Below, one piece after another: positions 9,134 to 17,880 of a stretch of 64,000 nucleotides of DNA. The position numbers and the translations under genes were made by a program. The stretch comes from an uncultured Spartobacteria bacterium. Its GTDB lineage: Bacteria; Verrucomicrobiota; Verrucomicrobiia; Chthoniobacterales; Terrimicrobiaceae. The notes beneath the pieces were generated by a model. That model did not search any database and was not told the DNA's origin. It worked only from the letters and a program-made list of their open reading frames with translations. The number at the start of each line of letters is the position of its first letter. Position 1 is the stretch's first letter. The DNA lies in the NCBI GenBank assembly GCA_937960895.1, contig CALCJD010000122.1, positions 16,133 to 80,132 of the forward strand, given 5' to 3'.

Positions 9134-11980
9134 TCACTTCTCCGCGATCTCGTAGAGCATCCGCGCGCCGTCCGCGCCCCGAACGTCAACCGTAAACACC
9201 AGCCGTCCTTCCGCAACGCGGGATGGCACCTTTTCGATCCGACGGCCGCCGGGAGAGAGGGCCCAGACGGTGAGTTTTTCCGGCCGGGCCGTGGCAAGCC
9301 GCACGCGGGCGGACCCGGCGCGAACAAGATACGGAAGCCGGCCCCAGTCCAGCAGGGTCTGCCTGGCGCGTTCGGCGTAATGACATCCGGTGTTTTGCAG
9401 GTCGGTGAGGTGGGTGACCAGCAACCGGCGGGACGTGGAAATCGGCGCGGCATCGAGGCTGTTGACAAAGACGGTGGCGCCATGGGTCAGTTCGTCAACG
9501 GTCACATCGGCCGTCGTGATGGACCCGCCCGTTTCCGCATACCCGCCCGCGCTGCGCGGGGTGTCGACGGTCAGAACCGCCTGCCGGGTGTTGATCGACA
9601 CCTGGTTTTCGCGCGCTTTCGCGAGGACCGCCGTCATGACCGGTCCGGCCTCAACCGGATCGGCGGGCAGGGGCGTGAGCCCGGCGGGAATTTGGCGCTC
9701 CTCCGGAACCACCACCGTGCCGACCTGCACGCGCCAGGCGGCGGATTGGAGAAGGGTCACATCCCGCCGACGGTCGAAGTTCTGCCAGTCCGCCTCCGTG
9801 AGCACCACCGCAAGGCGTTCCGCGGCCGGGGACACGTCGCCGCGCAGATACAAAAAAAGCGTCAGCCGGTCCGCAGCCTGATTAAGGGGATCGCTGGCCA
9901 GGTCGAAATATCCCATGGGGGCGGGTTTGAACAGGTTGCCGGCATGGTGACTGTAGGCAAACCGCCACATGGCGTCCCAATCCTGCAGCGCGCCGAGGGC
10001 GCCGGTCAGAATACCGCCGACCCCGCGGAACCGCCCGGGTCCGGCGTAGTTGTATTCGGTGATGGTGAAAGGTTTTCCAAACAGGCGCGCCGCCGCCACA
10101 TTGGCGCCGCCGGGCACCCCCGCGGGAATGGGATTGGCATTTGGCGAGGAACTCGGGAGCCGCCACGGTTTTTCGAGAAAGTGCGGGTGGTCGACGTAAA
10201 AATGTTCGTCCACATAGTCAAACGCCGCGCGGGCCAGTTGTGCCACCGGCACGCGGGCGGCGGCGTTGTTCATGTTGGTGAGAAGCGCCTCGCAGCGGAG
10301 GTCGTTGCGGAGAAAATCCCGCATCCGCTCGTAGGACGCTTTTTCCATGGCGGCGACAAACACCCCGGCCAGGCGTGACGCCGGAGTGTCCCCGGCGAGG
10401 CTCGGCGGCATGGGCAGCCGTCCTTCCGCATCCGGGGCGCCCAGAATGCGCTCCCGGATTGCGGGGTCGGGCATGTGTCCGCGAACCCACTTCGTCCAGG
10501 CGGCCTGCCATTCCGGCATCCGGCAGATTTCACCCCAGAAATTGGTGAGGGGCCCTTCGTTGATCAGCGAAATCCACGCCAGCGCCGGATCGTCGGCCAC
10601 GCGGAGGCCGGTGTGGGGATTGACGCGGTCGAGAAACTTCCGCGCAAAGGCCGCCCAGTCCCGAAATGCCCCCTCATGCACCGGCACGAGGATCTTGAAA
10701 CGGTCCATTTCGATTCGGCCGCCCTCCCGCCCGATCTGGGCGGCGCCGACCGGGCGGGACACGTAGAGGTCCGTGGTGAGCCAGAGCCCGCGCTTGGCAC
10801 AGCCCGCCATGAGATAGTCCAGTTGGTCCACCTTTTGCGGATCCCAGTCGAACCCCGGCTGATCGCCGGGTGTGGTCAGGCCGGATTCGTAGTGATGGAT
10901 GCGAACCGTGTTGTAGCCGAGCCGCACCAGCCGGTCGAGGAGGCGGTCGACCCGGTCCCTGGAGAGAAACTGCGCGGAATAGCACAGGTTGACCCCATAA
11001 AATCGCCGGGGCCGGCCGGGCTCGTCCGCAAAGGCGAAATGGCCGTCGGGCGTCGCAATGACCCGCCCCTTCGCGCCGCAGGGCCCCTGCACGAATCCCT
11101 GCGTCGAGAGATCGAGCGCGGAACCCGGAACAATCTCCAGCTCCGGCTGAAGGGGAATCCATTCCTCATTGGCCGCAATGACCACGGGCTCGAGCGGGGC
11201 CGGCGGTTTGCCCGTGAAGGTTGCGCCCTCCAGGGTGAGGGTCAGTGAATACGCCTCCCCCGCCGCCATCGACCCCGCACCCCGTCCGATGCGGAGCGAA
11301 AAACTCGCGTCGCCCCAGAGACGATTGTCCTGGAGAAGCACCATGGCGGGCTGCGGAAACGAAAATGCCAGCTCCGGCATTCCGCGCGGACGGATCACCA
11401 GCCGGCGCACGGTGCCGGCAAAAACATGCGTCCCGCCAAACCCGGCCGGAAATTCCCCGCGCCGGTCATCCGCCTGCCACACCGTTCCCGCCAGGGCCGG
11501 AACCTCGAAATCCGTCGCCACGGCCAGAGTGTTGAAAGCCACCGCCTCCCGCGCCTGCAGGAGGTATTCCGCCGTGGCGCCGGGTTCGGCCGCCTTCACA
11601 CGCAACGTGCCGGCGAGGGGGATTTGGTCGACGGTCAGCAGAAACCCCCCGGCCCCCTCCGGGGTTTTGCCGTCCGACCGGGCCCGGGTGAAGTTCCACC
11701 GCTGATTGGCGGCGGTGGGCGTGAGGGTGAGAAACACGCGGTCGTCATCGGCAACATGCAGCCGTCCGGCGGGGCCGGGTGCGAGGGTCAGCGGACCGGC
11801 GGCGAGGACGGGAAAAATCCCTCCGGTCAGACAGAGCAGGACCGCAAGGGCTGAAAGGAAAGCCCCGCCGGAGGATGGTTTTCGGTCCGATCGGAAACGG
11901 GCGGGAGAGGCCGGCGGCCGCCCCTCCGGCCCCACAAAAAACGCCGGGACCGCGTTCGAGGCGGATCCCGGGGTTTTCAT
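9134..11980 (-). CDS. Large secreted glycoside hydrolase (GH5/clan A-like TIM barrel)
   Basis: A 948-aa protein with a signal-type hydrophobic segment at about residues 40-61, preceded by an unusually long polar leader, so the true start may lie downstream. A beta-rich N-terminal part is followed by a TIM barrel: PRRFYGVNLCYSAQFLS, YNTVRIHHYE, then SLINEGP with the likely acid/base Glu near residue 475 and ITEYN with the likely nucleophile near 643. These pairs are typical of clan GH-A. A Pro- and Val-rich C-terminal sandwich follows. The substrate is unknown (a plant or algal polysaccharide is likely). The ATG overlaps the sucD stop (ATGA), an odd partner for a secreted enzyme. Confidence 0.8.
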   Translation of the reverse strand: MKTPGSASNAVPAFFVGPEGRPPASPARFRSDRKPSSGGAFLSALAVLLCLTGGIFPVLAAGPLTLAPGPAGRLHVADDDRVFLTLTPTAANQRWNFTRARSDGKTPEGAGGFLLTVDQIPLAGTLRVKAAEPGATAEYLLQAREAVAFNTLAVATDFEVPALAGTVWQADDRRGEFPAGFGGTHVFAGTVRRLVIRPRGMPELAFSFPQPAMVLLQDNRLWGDASFSLRIGRGAGSMAAGEAYSLTLTLEGATFTGKPPAPLEPVVIAANEEWIPLQPELEIVPGSALDLSTQGFVQGPCGAKGRVIATPDGHFAFADEPGRPRRFYGVNLCYSAQFLSRDRVDRLLDRLVRLGYNTVRIHHYESGLTTPGDQPGFDWDPQKVDQLDYLMAGCAKRGLWLTTDLYVSRPVGAAQIGREGGRIEMDRFKILVPVHEGAFRDWAAFARKFLDRVNPHTGLRVADDPALAWISLINEGPLTNFWGEICRMPEWQAAWTKWVRGHMPDPAIRERILGAPDAEGRLPMPPSLAGDTPASRLAGVFVAAMEKASYERMRDFLRNDLRCEALLTNMNNAAARVPVAQLARAAFDYVDEHFYVDHPHFLEKPWRLPSSSPNANPIPAGVPGGANVAAARLFGKPFTITEYNYAGPGRFRGVGGILTGALGALQDWDAMWRFAYSHHAGNLFKPAPMGYFDLASDPLNQAADRLTLFLYLRGDVSPAAERLAVVLTEADWQNFDRRRDVTLLQSAAWRVQVGTVVVPEERQIPAGLTPLPADPVEAGPVMTAVLAKARENQVSINTRQAVLTVDTPRSAGGYAETGGSITTADVTVDELTHGATVFVNSLDAAPISTSRRLLVTHLTDLQNTGCHYAERARQTLLDWGRLPYLVRAGSARVRLATARPEKLTVWALSPGGRRIEKVPSRVAEGRLVFTVDVRGADGARMLYEIAEK

Positions 11981-12891
11981 GAGTCGTAACGGGCTGATTT
12001 GCCCCAGTGTTTGATGAGCGTGTCCGCCATGTCGGCCGGGGTCGGGGCGACGGCGATGCCGGCGTCGCGCATGGCCTGGATTTTGGCGGCCGCGGTGCCC
12101 TTGCCGCCGCTGACGATGGCGCCGGCGTGGCCCATGCGGCGTCCCGGAGGCGCGGTGGCGCCGGCGATGAATCCGGCGACGGGCTTCTTGCAATGCTCCT
12201 TCACCCAGGCGGCGGCCTCTTCCTCGGCGGTACCGCCGATTTCGCCGATCATGATGATGGCCTCGGTTTCGGGGTCGTCATTGAACATCTTGATGATGTC
12301 GAGGTGCGAGGTGCCGTTGACCGGATCCCCGCCGATGCCGACGCAGGTGCTCTGTCCGTATCCGCGGGTGGTCAGCTGCCAGACCGCCTCGTAGGTGAGG
12401 GTGCCGGAACGGGAGACCACGCCGACGTTGCCCTTTTTGTGAATGTAGCCGGGGGCGATGCCGATGCGGCAGCCGCCGTGGGAATTCGGGCCCGTGCCGG
12501 GCGTGACCACGCCGGGACAGTTGGGTCCGATGAGGCGGGTCTTCGTGCCGCGCATGGCGTGTTTGACCTTCACCATGTCGTTGACCGGGATGCCTTCGGT
12601 GATGGCCACCACGAGGTCCACACCGGCGTCCACGCCTTCAAGGATGGCGTCGGCGGCGAACGGCGGCGGAACAAACACGACGGACACGGTCGCGCCGGTT
12701 TCCTTCACGGCCTCCTCGACGGTGTCAAAAATCGGAACCTTGTCGGCAAAAAGCTGGCCGCCCTTGCCCGGTGTGACACCGGCCACGACCTGCGTGCCGT
12801 AATCGAGGCTGAGTTGCGCATGGCGGGCGCCGAAGCTGCCCGTGATGCCCTGGATGAGGATCTTGGTTTCTGGTGTGACGAGGATGGCCAT
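11977..12891 (-). CDS. sucD: Succinyl-CoA synthetase alpha subunit
   Basis: A 304-aa subunit of the TCA-cycle enzyme that converts succinyl-CoA, ADP or GDP and phosphate to succinate, CoA and NTP. Seen: the CoA-binding Rossmann start ILIQGITGSFGARHA, GPNCPGVVTPG, VGVVSRSGTLTYE, the GEIGGTAEEEAA block, and the phosphohistidine loop GRRMGHAGAIVSGG near residue 250. It follows sucC with a VOC gene in between (34-base gap) and overlaps the glycosidase gene by four bases. Length and motifs match the family, and it pairs with the beta subunit in the same operon. Confidence 0.95.
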   Translation of the reverse strand: MAILVTPETKILIQGITGSFGARHAQLSLDYGTQVVAGVTPGKGGQLFADKVPIFDTVEEAVKETGATVSVVFVPPPFAADAILEGVDAGVDLVVAITEGIPVNDMVKVKHAMRGTKTRLIGPNCPGVVTPGTGPNSHGGCRIGIAPGYIHKKGNVGVVSRSGTLTYEAVWQLTTRGYGQSTCVGIGGDPVNGTSHLDIIKMFNDDPETEAIIMIGEIGGTAEEEAAAWVKEHCKKPVAGFIAGATAPPGRRMGHAGAIVSGGKGTAAAKIQAMRDAGIAVAPTPADMADTLIKHWGKSARYDS

Positions 12892-12925
12892 CGTGAGGTG
12901 ACAGTGAAAGTGAGAGTGAAAGGGG

Positions 12926-13297
12926 TTAAGACTTGCGTTTGTGGATGCAGAGCGTGTTGCCGTCCGGATCGGCGATCATGACCATGTGGCAGACCGGCGT
13001 TTCAAAGGGTCCCATCGTGACGGTCACCCCGGCGGCCTTGAGATGTTCGACGGCCTCGTCGAAATTCTCCACCTCGAGACCGACCATGCAGCCGTCCTTC
13101 GCCGGCTGCCAGCCCGGGTAGCGTCCGAGACCCAGGGTTCCGCCGCCGATGTCGTATTCGACCCAGTGGCCGGCCTCGCCCATGTCGTGATCCATGGTCG
13201 GGACCAGTCCGAGCACGCCTTCATAAAAGGCCTTGGCCCGGGCCATGTCCGTGACCGGATACGTCGAGAAGGCGATTTCGGCAACCTTGAGCGGCAT
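12926..13297 (-). CDS. VOC (glyoxalase/bleomycin-resistance-like) family protein
   Basis: A 123-aa protein with the vicinal-oxygen-chelate fold: STYPVTDMARAKAFYEGVLG at the start (betaalpha module 1), HWVEYDIGG in the middle, and a final HMVMIADPDGN strand-loop typical of VOC enzymes. Candidate metal ligands are His and Glu residues on these strands. It lies between sucC and sucD, starting one base after the sucC stop, so it is certainly co-transcribed and probably translationally coupled. The reaction cannot be told. Methylmalonyl-CoA epimerase is a VOC enzyme that feeds succinyl-CoA, but this protein is closer in pattern to generic single-domain VOC proteins. Confidence 0.85.
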   Translation of the reverse strand: MPLKVAEIAFSTYPVTDMARAKAFYEGVLGLVPTMDHDMGEAGHWVEYDIGGGTLGLGRYPGWQPAKDGCMVGLEVENFDEAVEHLKAAGVTVTMGPFETPVCHMVMIADPDGNTLCIHKRKS

Positions 13298-13298
13298 C

Positions 13299-14486
13299 TC
13301 AGGCGGCTTTCTTGACCTCGGCGACGATCTTCTGGGCCGCGTCGAGGATGTTGTCGGCGGTGATGAGGGACAGACCGCTGTCGGCCAGCGTCTTCTTGCC
13401 GGCCTCGACGTTGTTGCCCTCCAAGCGGACCACCAGCGGAATCTTCAGACCGATTTCCTTCGCCGCCTCGACAATGCCGGTGGCGATGATGTTGCAGTCC
13501 ATGATGCCGCCGAAAATGTTCACCAGGATGCCCTTGACGTTTTTGTCCCCGAGAATGATCCGGAAGGCCGCCAGCACCTGGTCCTTGGTGGCGCCGCCGC
13601 CCACGTCGAGGAAGTTCGCGGGGCTGCCGCCGGCGTATTGAATGATGTCCATCGTGGCCATGGCCAGGCCGGCGCCGTTCACGAGGCAGGCGATGTTGCC
13701 GTCCAAGCCGATGTAGTTGAGCGCGTATTCCGAGGCGGCCACTTCGCGCGGGTCCTCCTCGGTCTTGTCCCGCATGGCGAGAATTTCGGGCTGACGGTAG
13801 AGCGCGTTGTCGTCGAAGCCGAACTTCGCGTCGAGGGCGAGGAGTTCGTCCTTGGCGGTGACCACCAGCGGATTGATCTCCACCAGCGAGCAGTCGCAGT
13901 CGATGAAGAGTTTGTAAAGATTGGTGAAAAGTTTCGTCGCCTGGGACATGAGTTTGCCGGTGAGGCCGAGCTTCACGGCAATCTTGCGGGTCTGGTAGGG
14001 CAGGAGACCCAGGGCGGGATCCACGCCGATGCGGAGGATCTTTTCCGGGGTTTTCTCGGCGACGGACTCGATGTCCACGCCGCCCTCGGTGCTGGCGATC
14101 ACCACCGGCGCCGCGGTGGCGCGATCGAGGAGAATGGCAAAATAAAGCTCGCGTTTGATGTCCACGGCTTCGCCCACAAACACCTTGCCGACCTCCTTGC
14201 CGTCCGGACCCGTCTGGTGGGTCACCAGAACCTGACCGATCATCTTGGAGGCAATTTCGCGGGCTTCGGCCGGGGTGTCGCAAAGATGGACACCGCCCTT
14301 GAAACCGTTCTTGAAGGTTCCCTTGCCGCGTCCGCCGGCGTGAATCTGGGCCTTCACGACAATTTTTCCACCGAGTTTGGCCGCCACCTGTTCGGCTTCC
14401 TCGGGAGTGAAGGCGACGCCCCCGGGCTGGGTGGCAACGCCGAATTTGGCAAAGAGTTCGCGGGCTTGATATTCGTGGATATTCAT
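13299..14486 (-). CDS. sucC: Succinyl-CoA synthetase beta subunit
   Basis: A 395-aa ADP- or GDP-forming beta subunit. The start MNIHEYQARELFAKFGV is canonical and fixes the ATG at 14486; the open frame upstream is noise. Seen: an ATP-grasp domain with VVKAQIHAGGRGKG (about residues 43-56), EINPLVVT, then the C-terminal ligase domain with LVNGAGLAMATMD, FLDVGGGA and NIFGGIMDCN. First gene of the sucC-VOC-sucD-glycosidase run. The 118-bp gap upstream is the likely promoter region. Confidence 0.95.
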   Translation of the reverse strand: MNIHEYQARELFAKFGVATQPGGVAFTPEEAEQVAAKLGGKIVVKAQIHAGGRGKGTFKNGFKGGVHLCDTPAEAREIASKMIGQVLVTHQTGPDGKEVGKVFVGEAVDIKRELYFAILLDRATAAPVVIASTEGGVDIESVAEKTPEKILRIGVDPALGLLPYQTRKIAVKLGLTGKLMSQATKLFTNLYKLFIDCDCSLVEINPLVVTAKDELLALDAKFGFDDNALYRQPEILAMRDKTEEDPREVAASEYALNYIGLDGNIACLVNGAGLAMATMDIIQYAGGSPANFLDVGGGATKDQVLAAFRIILGDKNVKGILVNIFGGIMDCNIIATGIVEAAKEIGLKIPLVVRLEGNNVEAGKKTLADSGLSLITADNILDAAQKIVAEVKKAA

Positions 14487-14604
14487 CGGACGGAAAGAGT
14501 CATGCAGATAAACGCCTCCCGCGGCGTTTGCCAACGGAATATTTGCACCAAAGGCCACCGAATTTCCATCGGTCCCCTCCCGAGGCGGGCGGGGGAGCCT
14601 CCGG

Positions 14605-14940
14605 TCAGTTCCCCGACGGCGGGTCCTGCGGGGCGGTTTCCCCGAGTTTCCGCAGATAGGCGTAGGTGTAGATTCCCGAACGGTGTCCGTCCCCCCACCG
14701 GGGCTGAATCCCGTAGCCGCCGACGGTTTCCCACGCCAGGAGGTCGAAACTGGCGGGCGTAAGGGACACCTCGGGCCGAATGACGCGCCCCAGCACGTCC
14801 GGCTCCCCCCCGCAGGAGGCGCAGGGACAGGCGCGCCGCAGGCGTTCCAGGGGCAGAAAGGTTTCCCGACCGTCGGACCAGGCAATGGCGAGTTCCGCGC
14901 CGATTTTTTGCAAGGCGGTTGGATGAAAGGTGGCGTTCAT
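14605..14940 (-). CDS. DUF971 family protein
   Basis: A 111-aa protein matching the DUF971 (GBBH-like N-terminal) group: a short beta domain with LAIAWSDGRETFLPLERLRRACPCASCGGE-type layout, in which the CPCASC cluster follows a basic helix, and a C-terminal GIYTYAYLR motif. The ATG at 14940 gives the usual length and skips a 13-codon extension. Homologues often lie beside iron-sulfur or cofactor genes (ApbC/Mrp) and may act in Fe-S protein maturation; here the neighbours are sucC and cysD. Function is inferred only. Confidence 0.75.
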   Translation of the reverse strand: MNATFHPTALQKIGAELAIAWSDGRETFLPLERLRRACPCASCGGEPDVLGRVIRPEVSLTPASFDLLAWETVGGYGIQPRWGDGHRSGIYTYAYLRKLGETAPQDPPSGN

Positions 14941-14996
14941 GGAGGGAGAATTTAGTTGCGAAAGCGCTCCCGGTGCCATCTTAATGAGGGGCTTTG

Positions 14997-15833
14997 ATGG
15001 ATCACCTCGACGAACTGGAGGCCCAGAGCATTTACATTCTGAGGGAGGCCTACCACAGCTTTTCCAACCTCTGCATGCCCTGGAGCATGGGGAAGGATTC
15101 CAATGTGCTGATCTGGCTTTCCAAAAAGGCCTTCTGTGGAAAGATTCCCTATCCCGTCCTCCACATCGACACCACCTACGAATTTCCCGAAATGCTCGAT
15201 TTCCGGGACTGGGCGCGGAAATTCTACGAACTGGATCTGATCGTCAAAATCAACGAGGACGCCCGGGCGGGGCGGGGGGCTTATGCCACCCCCATCGGCT
15301 ACGAAACCCACGATCCGGTCACGGTGACCCATGAGCTGAAAACCGTCGCCCTCCAGCAGATCCTGGCCGAACGCAAATTCGACGCCCTCATCACCGGCAT
15401 CCGGCGCGACGAGGATCCGACACGGGCGAAGGAACGGTATTTTTCGCCGCGCAACGCCGATTTTGAGTGGGACTACAAGGATCAGCCGCCGGAATTCTGG
15501 AACCAGTTCACCACCGCGGTGGACCCCGGTGAGCACATCCGCGTCCAACCGCTCCTCGACTGGACCGAGGTGGACATCTGGCGTTACATCGAGCGGGAAA
15601 ACATTCCGATCCCCAGGATGTATTTTGCGCGCCGGGGCGAGGACGGGAAATTCTACCGCTTCCGCTCCCTCGGCTGCTGGCCGATCACCAAGCCGGTGGA
15701 AAGCACCGCGTCGACCGTTTCCGAGATCATCACCGAGCTCCTCGTCACCAAAACCAGCGAGCGCGCCGGCCGGGCCCAGGATCACCACGAGCGCAACGCC
15801 ATGCAGAAACTCCGCGCGAAAGGATTCCTGTGA
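14997..15833 (+). CDS. cysD: Sulfate adenylyltransferase small subunit (ATP sulfurylase)
   Basis: A 278-aa PP-loop enzyme subunit that makes adenosine 5'-phosphosulfate from sulfate and ATP with CysN. The P-loop reads SMGKDSNV (30-37) rather than the classical SGGKDS, a common CysD form. VLHIDTTYEFPEML, TGIRRDED and PRMYFARRGEDGKFYRFRSLG-type blocks fit the family. The ATG at 14997 is preferred to an adjacent TTG. The stop overlaps the GTG of cysNC (GTGA), so both subunits are made together. Confidence 0.95.
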   Translation: MDHLDELEAQSIYILREAYHSFSNLCMPWSMGKDSNVLIWLSKKAFCGKIPYPVLHIDTTYEFPEMLDFRDWARKFYELDLIVKINEDARAGRGAYATPIGYETHDPVTVTHELKTVALQQILAERKFDALITGIRRDEDPTRAKERYFSPRNADFEWDYKDQPPEFWNQFTTAVDPGEHIRVQPLLDWTEVDIWRYIERENIPIPRMYFARRGEDGKFYRFRSLGCWPITKPVESTASTVSEIITELLVTKTSERAGRAQDHHERNAMQKLRAKGFL

Positions 15834-17722
15834 CCACCAACGGTTCATCACCCAAACTGCGCATCGTCATTGTCGGCCATGTCGATCACGGCAAATCCAC
15901 GCTGATCGGACGGCTTTTTCACGACACCAACTCGCTGCCGGAGGGCAAGGTCGAGCAGATCCGCAAGGCCAGCGAGGCGGAGGGCATGGAGTTCGAATAC
16001 GCCTTCCTGCTCGACGCGCTCCTCGAGGAACAGGCGCAAAACATCACCATCGACACCACCCAGCTCCCCTTCCGCACGGAGCGCCGGGAATACGTCATCA
16101 TCGACGCGCCGGGCCACAAGGAGTTCCTGAAGAACATGGTCACCGGCGCGGCCACCGCCGACGCCGCCATCCTGCTCATCGACGCCCACGAGGGTATCCA
16201 GGAACAGTCCAAACGCCACGCCTACCTGCTCTCGCTGCTCGGCATCCGCCAGATTGTCGTCGCGGTGAACAAGATGGACCTCGTGGATTTCAGCCGGACG
16301 GTCTTCGAGGACGTACGCGAAGCCTACACCCGGTTCCTGGGCAGGCTGGACATCACCCCGCAGCACTTCATTCCCATCTCGGCCAAACACGGACTCAACA
16401 TCACAAAGCCCTGCCCCGAACTCGGCTGGTACGAGGGTCCGGCCATTCTCGAAGCGCTGGAGGGATTGGAAATCGCCGCCCCGCCGGAAGGGCTGCCGCT
16501 GCGCTTTGTCATCCAGGACGTCTACCGTTTCGACGAACGCCGCATTCTCGCCGGCCGCATCGAGGCCGGCCATCTCAAGGTGGGCGACGAGATCATGTTC
16601 TGGCCCGACGGCAAGAAGAGCCGCGTGAAATCCATCGAGGAATGGAACGCCCCCGTCCCGCCCACCCGCGCCTCCGTCGGTGAATCGGTCGCCCTCACGC
16701 TTGAGGAGCAGATTTTTGTCGAACGCGGACAGATCGGCGGGCATCCGGAGGACGGCCCGGCCGAGGGCCGCGAAATCCACGCCAGCCTCTTCTGGCTGCA
16801 GAACGAACCGCTTCCCATCAACGTGCCCTTCACCCTCAAGCTCGGCACGCAAAGCGTCGAGGCGCGCCTGGTGGAAATCACCCGCGTGCTGGATTCCTCC
16901 ACGCTCGAACCCCTGCCGGGCTCACCCACCCTGGTGCACAAAAACGAGGTGGCCGACGTCCGCATCCGCGCCCGCAAACCGGTCGCCTTCGACCGCCACG
17001 ACCGCATCAGCGAAACGGGCCGCTTTGTCATCGTCACCGGCAAACGCATCGGCGGCGGCGGCATCGTGCGCGAAGCCAATTACCAGTCCAGCCTCCCCGT
17101 CGTCGCCAGCGACAACATCACCTGGACCGACAGTCCGGTCACCCGCGAGGAACGGGCGGAACATTTCGGCCATCGCGGCGCGGTGATCTGGTTCACGGGA
17201 TTGTCGGGATCCGGCAAATCCACCCTCGCCACCGGCCTCGAGCAACTCCTCCATCGCAAGGGTCTGGCCACCTTCATTCTCGACGGGGACAACCTGCGGC
17301 ACGGACTGTGTGCGAATCTCGGATTCTCGGACGAGGACCGGTCCGAAAACATCCGCCGCGCCGGCGAGGCCGCCAAGCTCATGGCCGAGGCCGGACTGGT
17401 CGTGTTGTGCTCGCTCATCTCCCCGTTCCGCGCCGACCGCCGGAGGGTGCGCGAAACCTGCCAGCGCGATGGGGTGCTTTTTGCGGAGGTCTACGTCAAC
17501 GCCCCCATCTCGGTCTGCGAGGCGCGTGATCCGCGCGGACTCTACAAGAAGGCCCGCGCCGGCGAGATCAAGCAGTTCACCGGGCTGAGCTCGCCCTACG
17601 AAACCCCCGAGGCCCCCGAGCTGGAGCTCCGCACGGGCGAGGTGACGCTCGAATTCTGCCTCGGCACGCTGCTCGAATACACCCTCGACCTCACCCGCCT
17701 GCCCAGCCGCCCGCGGGGTTAG
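15830..17722 (+). CDS. cysNC: Bifunctional sulfate adenylyltransferase GTPase / APS kinase
   Basis: A 630-aa fusion. Residues 1-430 are the CysN GTPase that energises ATP sulfurylase: G1 GHVDHGKST (16-24), DAPGHKEF (G3), NKMD (G4), then EF-Tu-like beta barrels. Residues 445-625 are APS kinase (CysC), which phosphorylates APS to PAPS: FTGLSGSGKST near 456-466, LDGDNLRHGL, ENIRRAGE, and DPRGLYKKAR. The fused form is widespread. No PAPS reductase lies in the window, so the product may serve assimilation or sulfation. Start GTG overlaps the cysD stop. Confidence 0.95.
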   Translation: MTTNGSSPKLRIVIVGHVDHGKSTLIGRLFHDTNSLPEGKVEQIRKASEAEGMEFEYAFLLDALLEEQAQNITIDTTQLPFRTERREYVIIDAPGHKEFLKNMVTGAATADAAILLIDAHEGIQEQSKRHAYLLSLLGIRQIVVAVNKMDLVDFSRTVFEDVREAYTRFLGRLDITPQHFIPISAKHGLNITKPCPELGWYEGPAILEALEGLEIAAPPEGLPLRFVIQDVYRFDERRILAGRIEAGHLKVGDEIMFWPDGKKSRVKSIEEWNAPVPPTRASVGESVALTLEEQIFVERGQIGGHPEDGPAEGREIHASLFWLQNEPLPINVPFTLKLGTQSVEARLVEITRVLDSSTLEPLPGSPTLVHKNEVADVRIRARKPVAFDRHDRISETGRFVIVTGKRIGGGGIVREANYQSSLPVVASDNITWTDSPVTREERAEHFGHRGAVIWFTGLSGSGKSTLATGLEQLLHRKGLATFILDGDNLRHGLCANLGFSDEDRSENIRRAGEAAKLMAEAGLVVLCSLISPFRADRRRVRETCQRDGVLFAEVYVNAPISVCEARDPRGLYKKARAGEIKQFTGLSSPYETPEAPELELRTGEVTLEFCLGTLLEYTLDLTRLPSRPRG

Positions 17723-17735
17723 GAACTGGGCGGGA

Positions 17736-17880
17736 GGGACAATCCCTCCGGCTTGTCCCCAATTTTTGGGTCGGGCCGACGGCTGATTCTCCGTTCGTTG
17801 AAATTCACGCTTCAACGCGCCGATTCCGTTTTCACTTTCCTCCTTCCGCGCCTTCCGCTTTTCCCCCGCCTACGGGGCTG
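17736..17880 (+). repeat. Copy 2 of the double-hairpin repeat family
   Basis: The first hairpin pairs GGGACAA (17736-17742) with TTGTCCC (17753-17759) around a TCCCTCCGGC loop. A T-rich spacer and a degenerate second hairpin (from 17768, GGGTC arm) follow. Next is a tail related to the 157-bp repeats (CCG, then GAAATTCACGCTTCAACG) and a run of CCTTCCG units. It fills the 147-bp gap between the convergent cysNC and glycosidase genes, where it might also act as a terminator. Confidence 0.65.
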
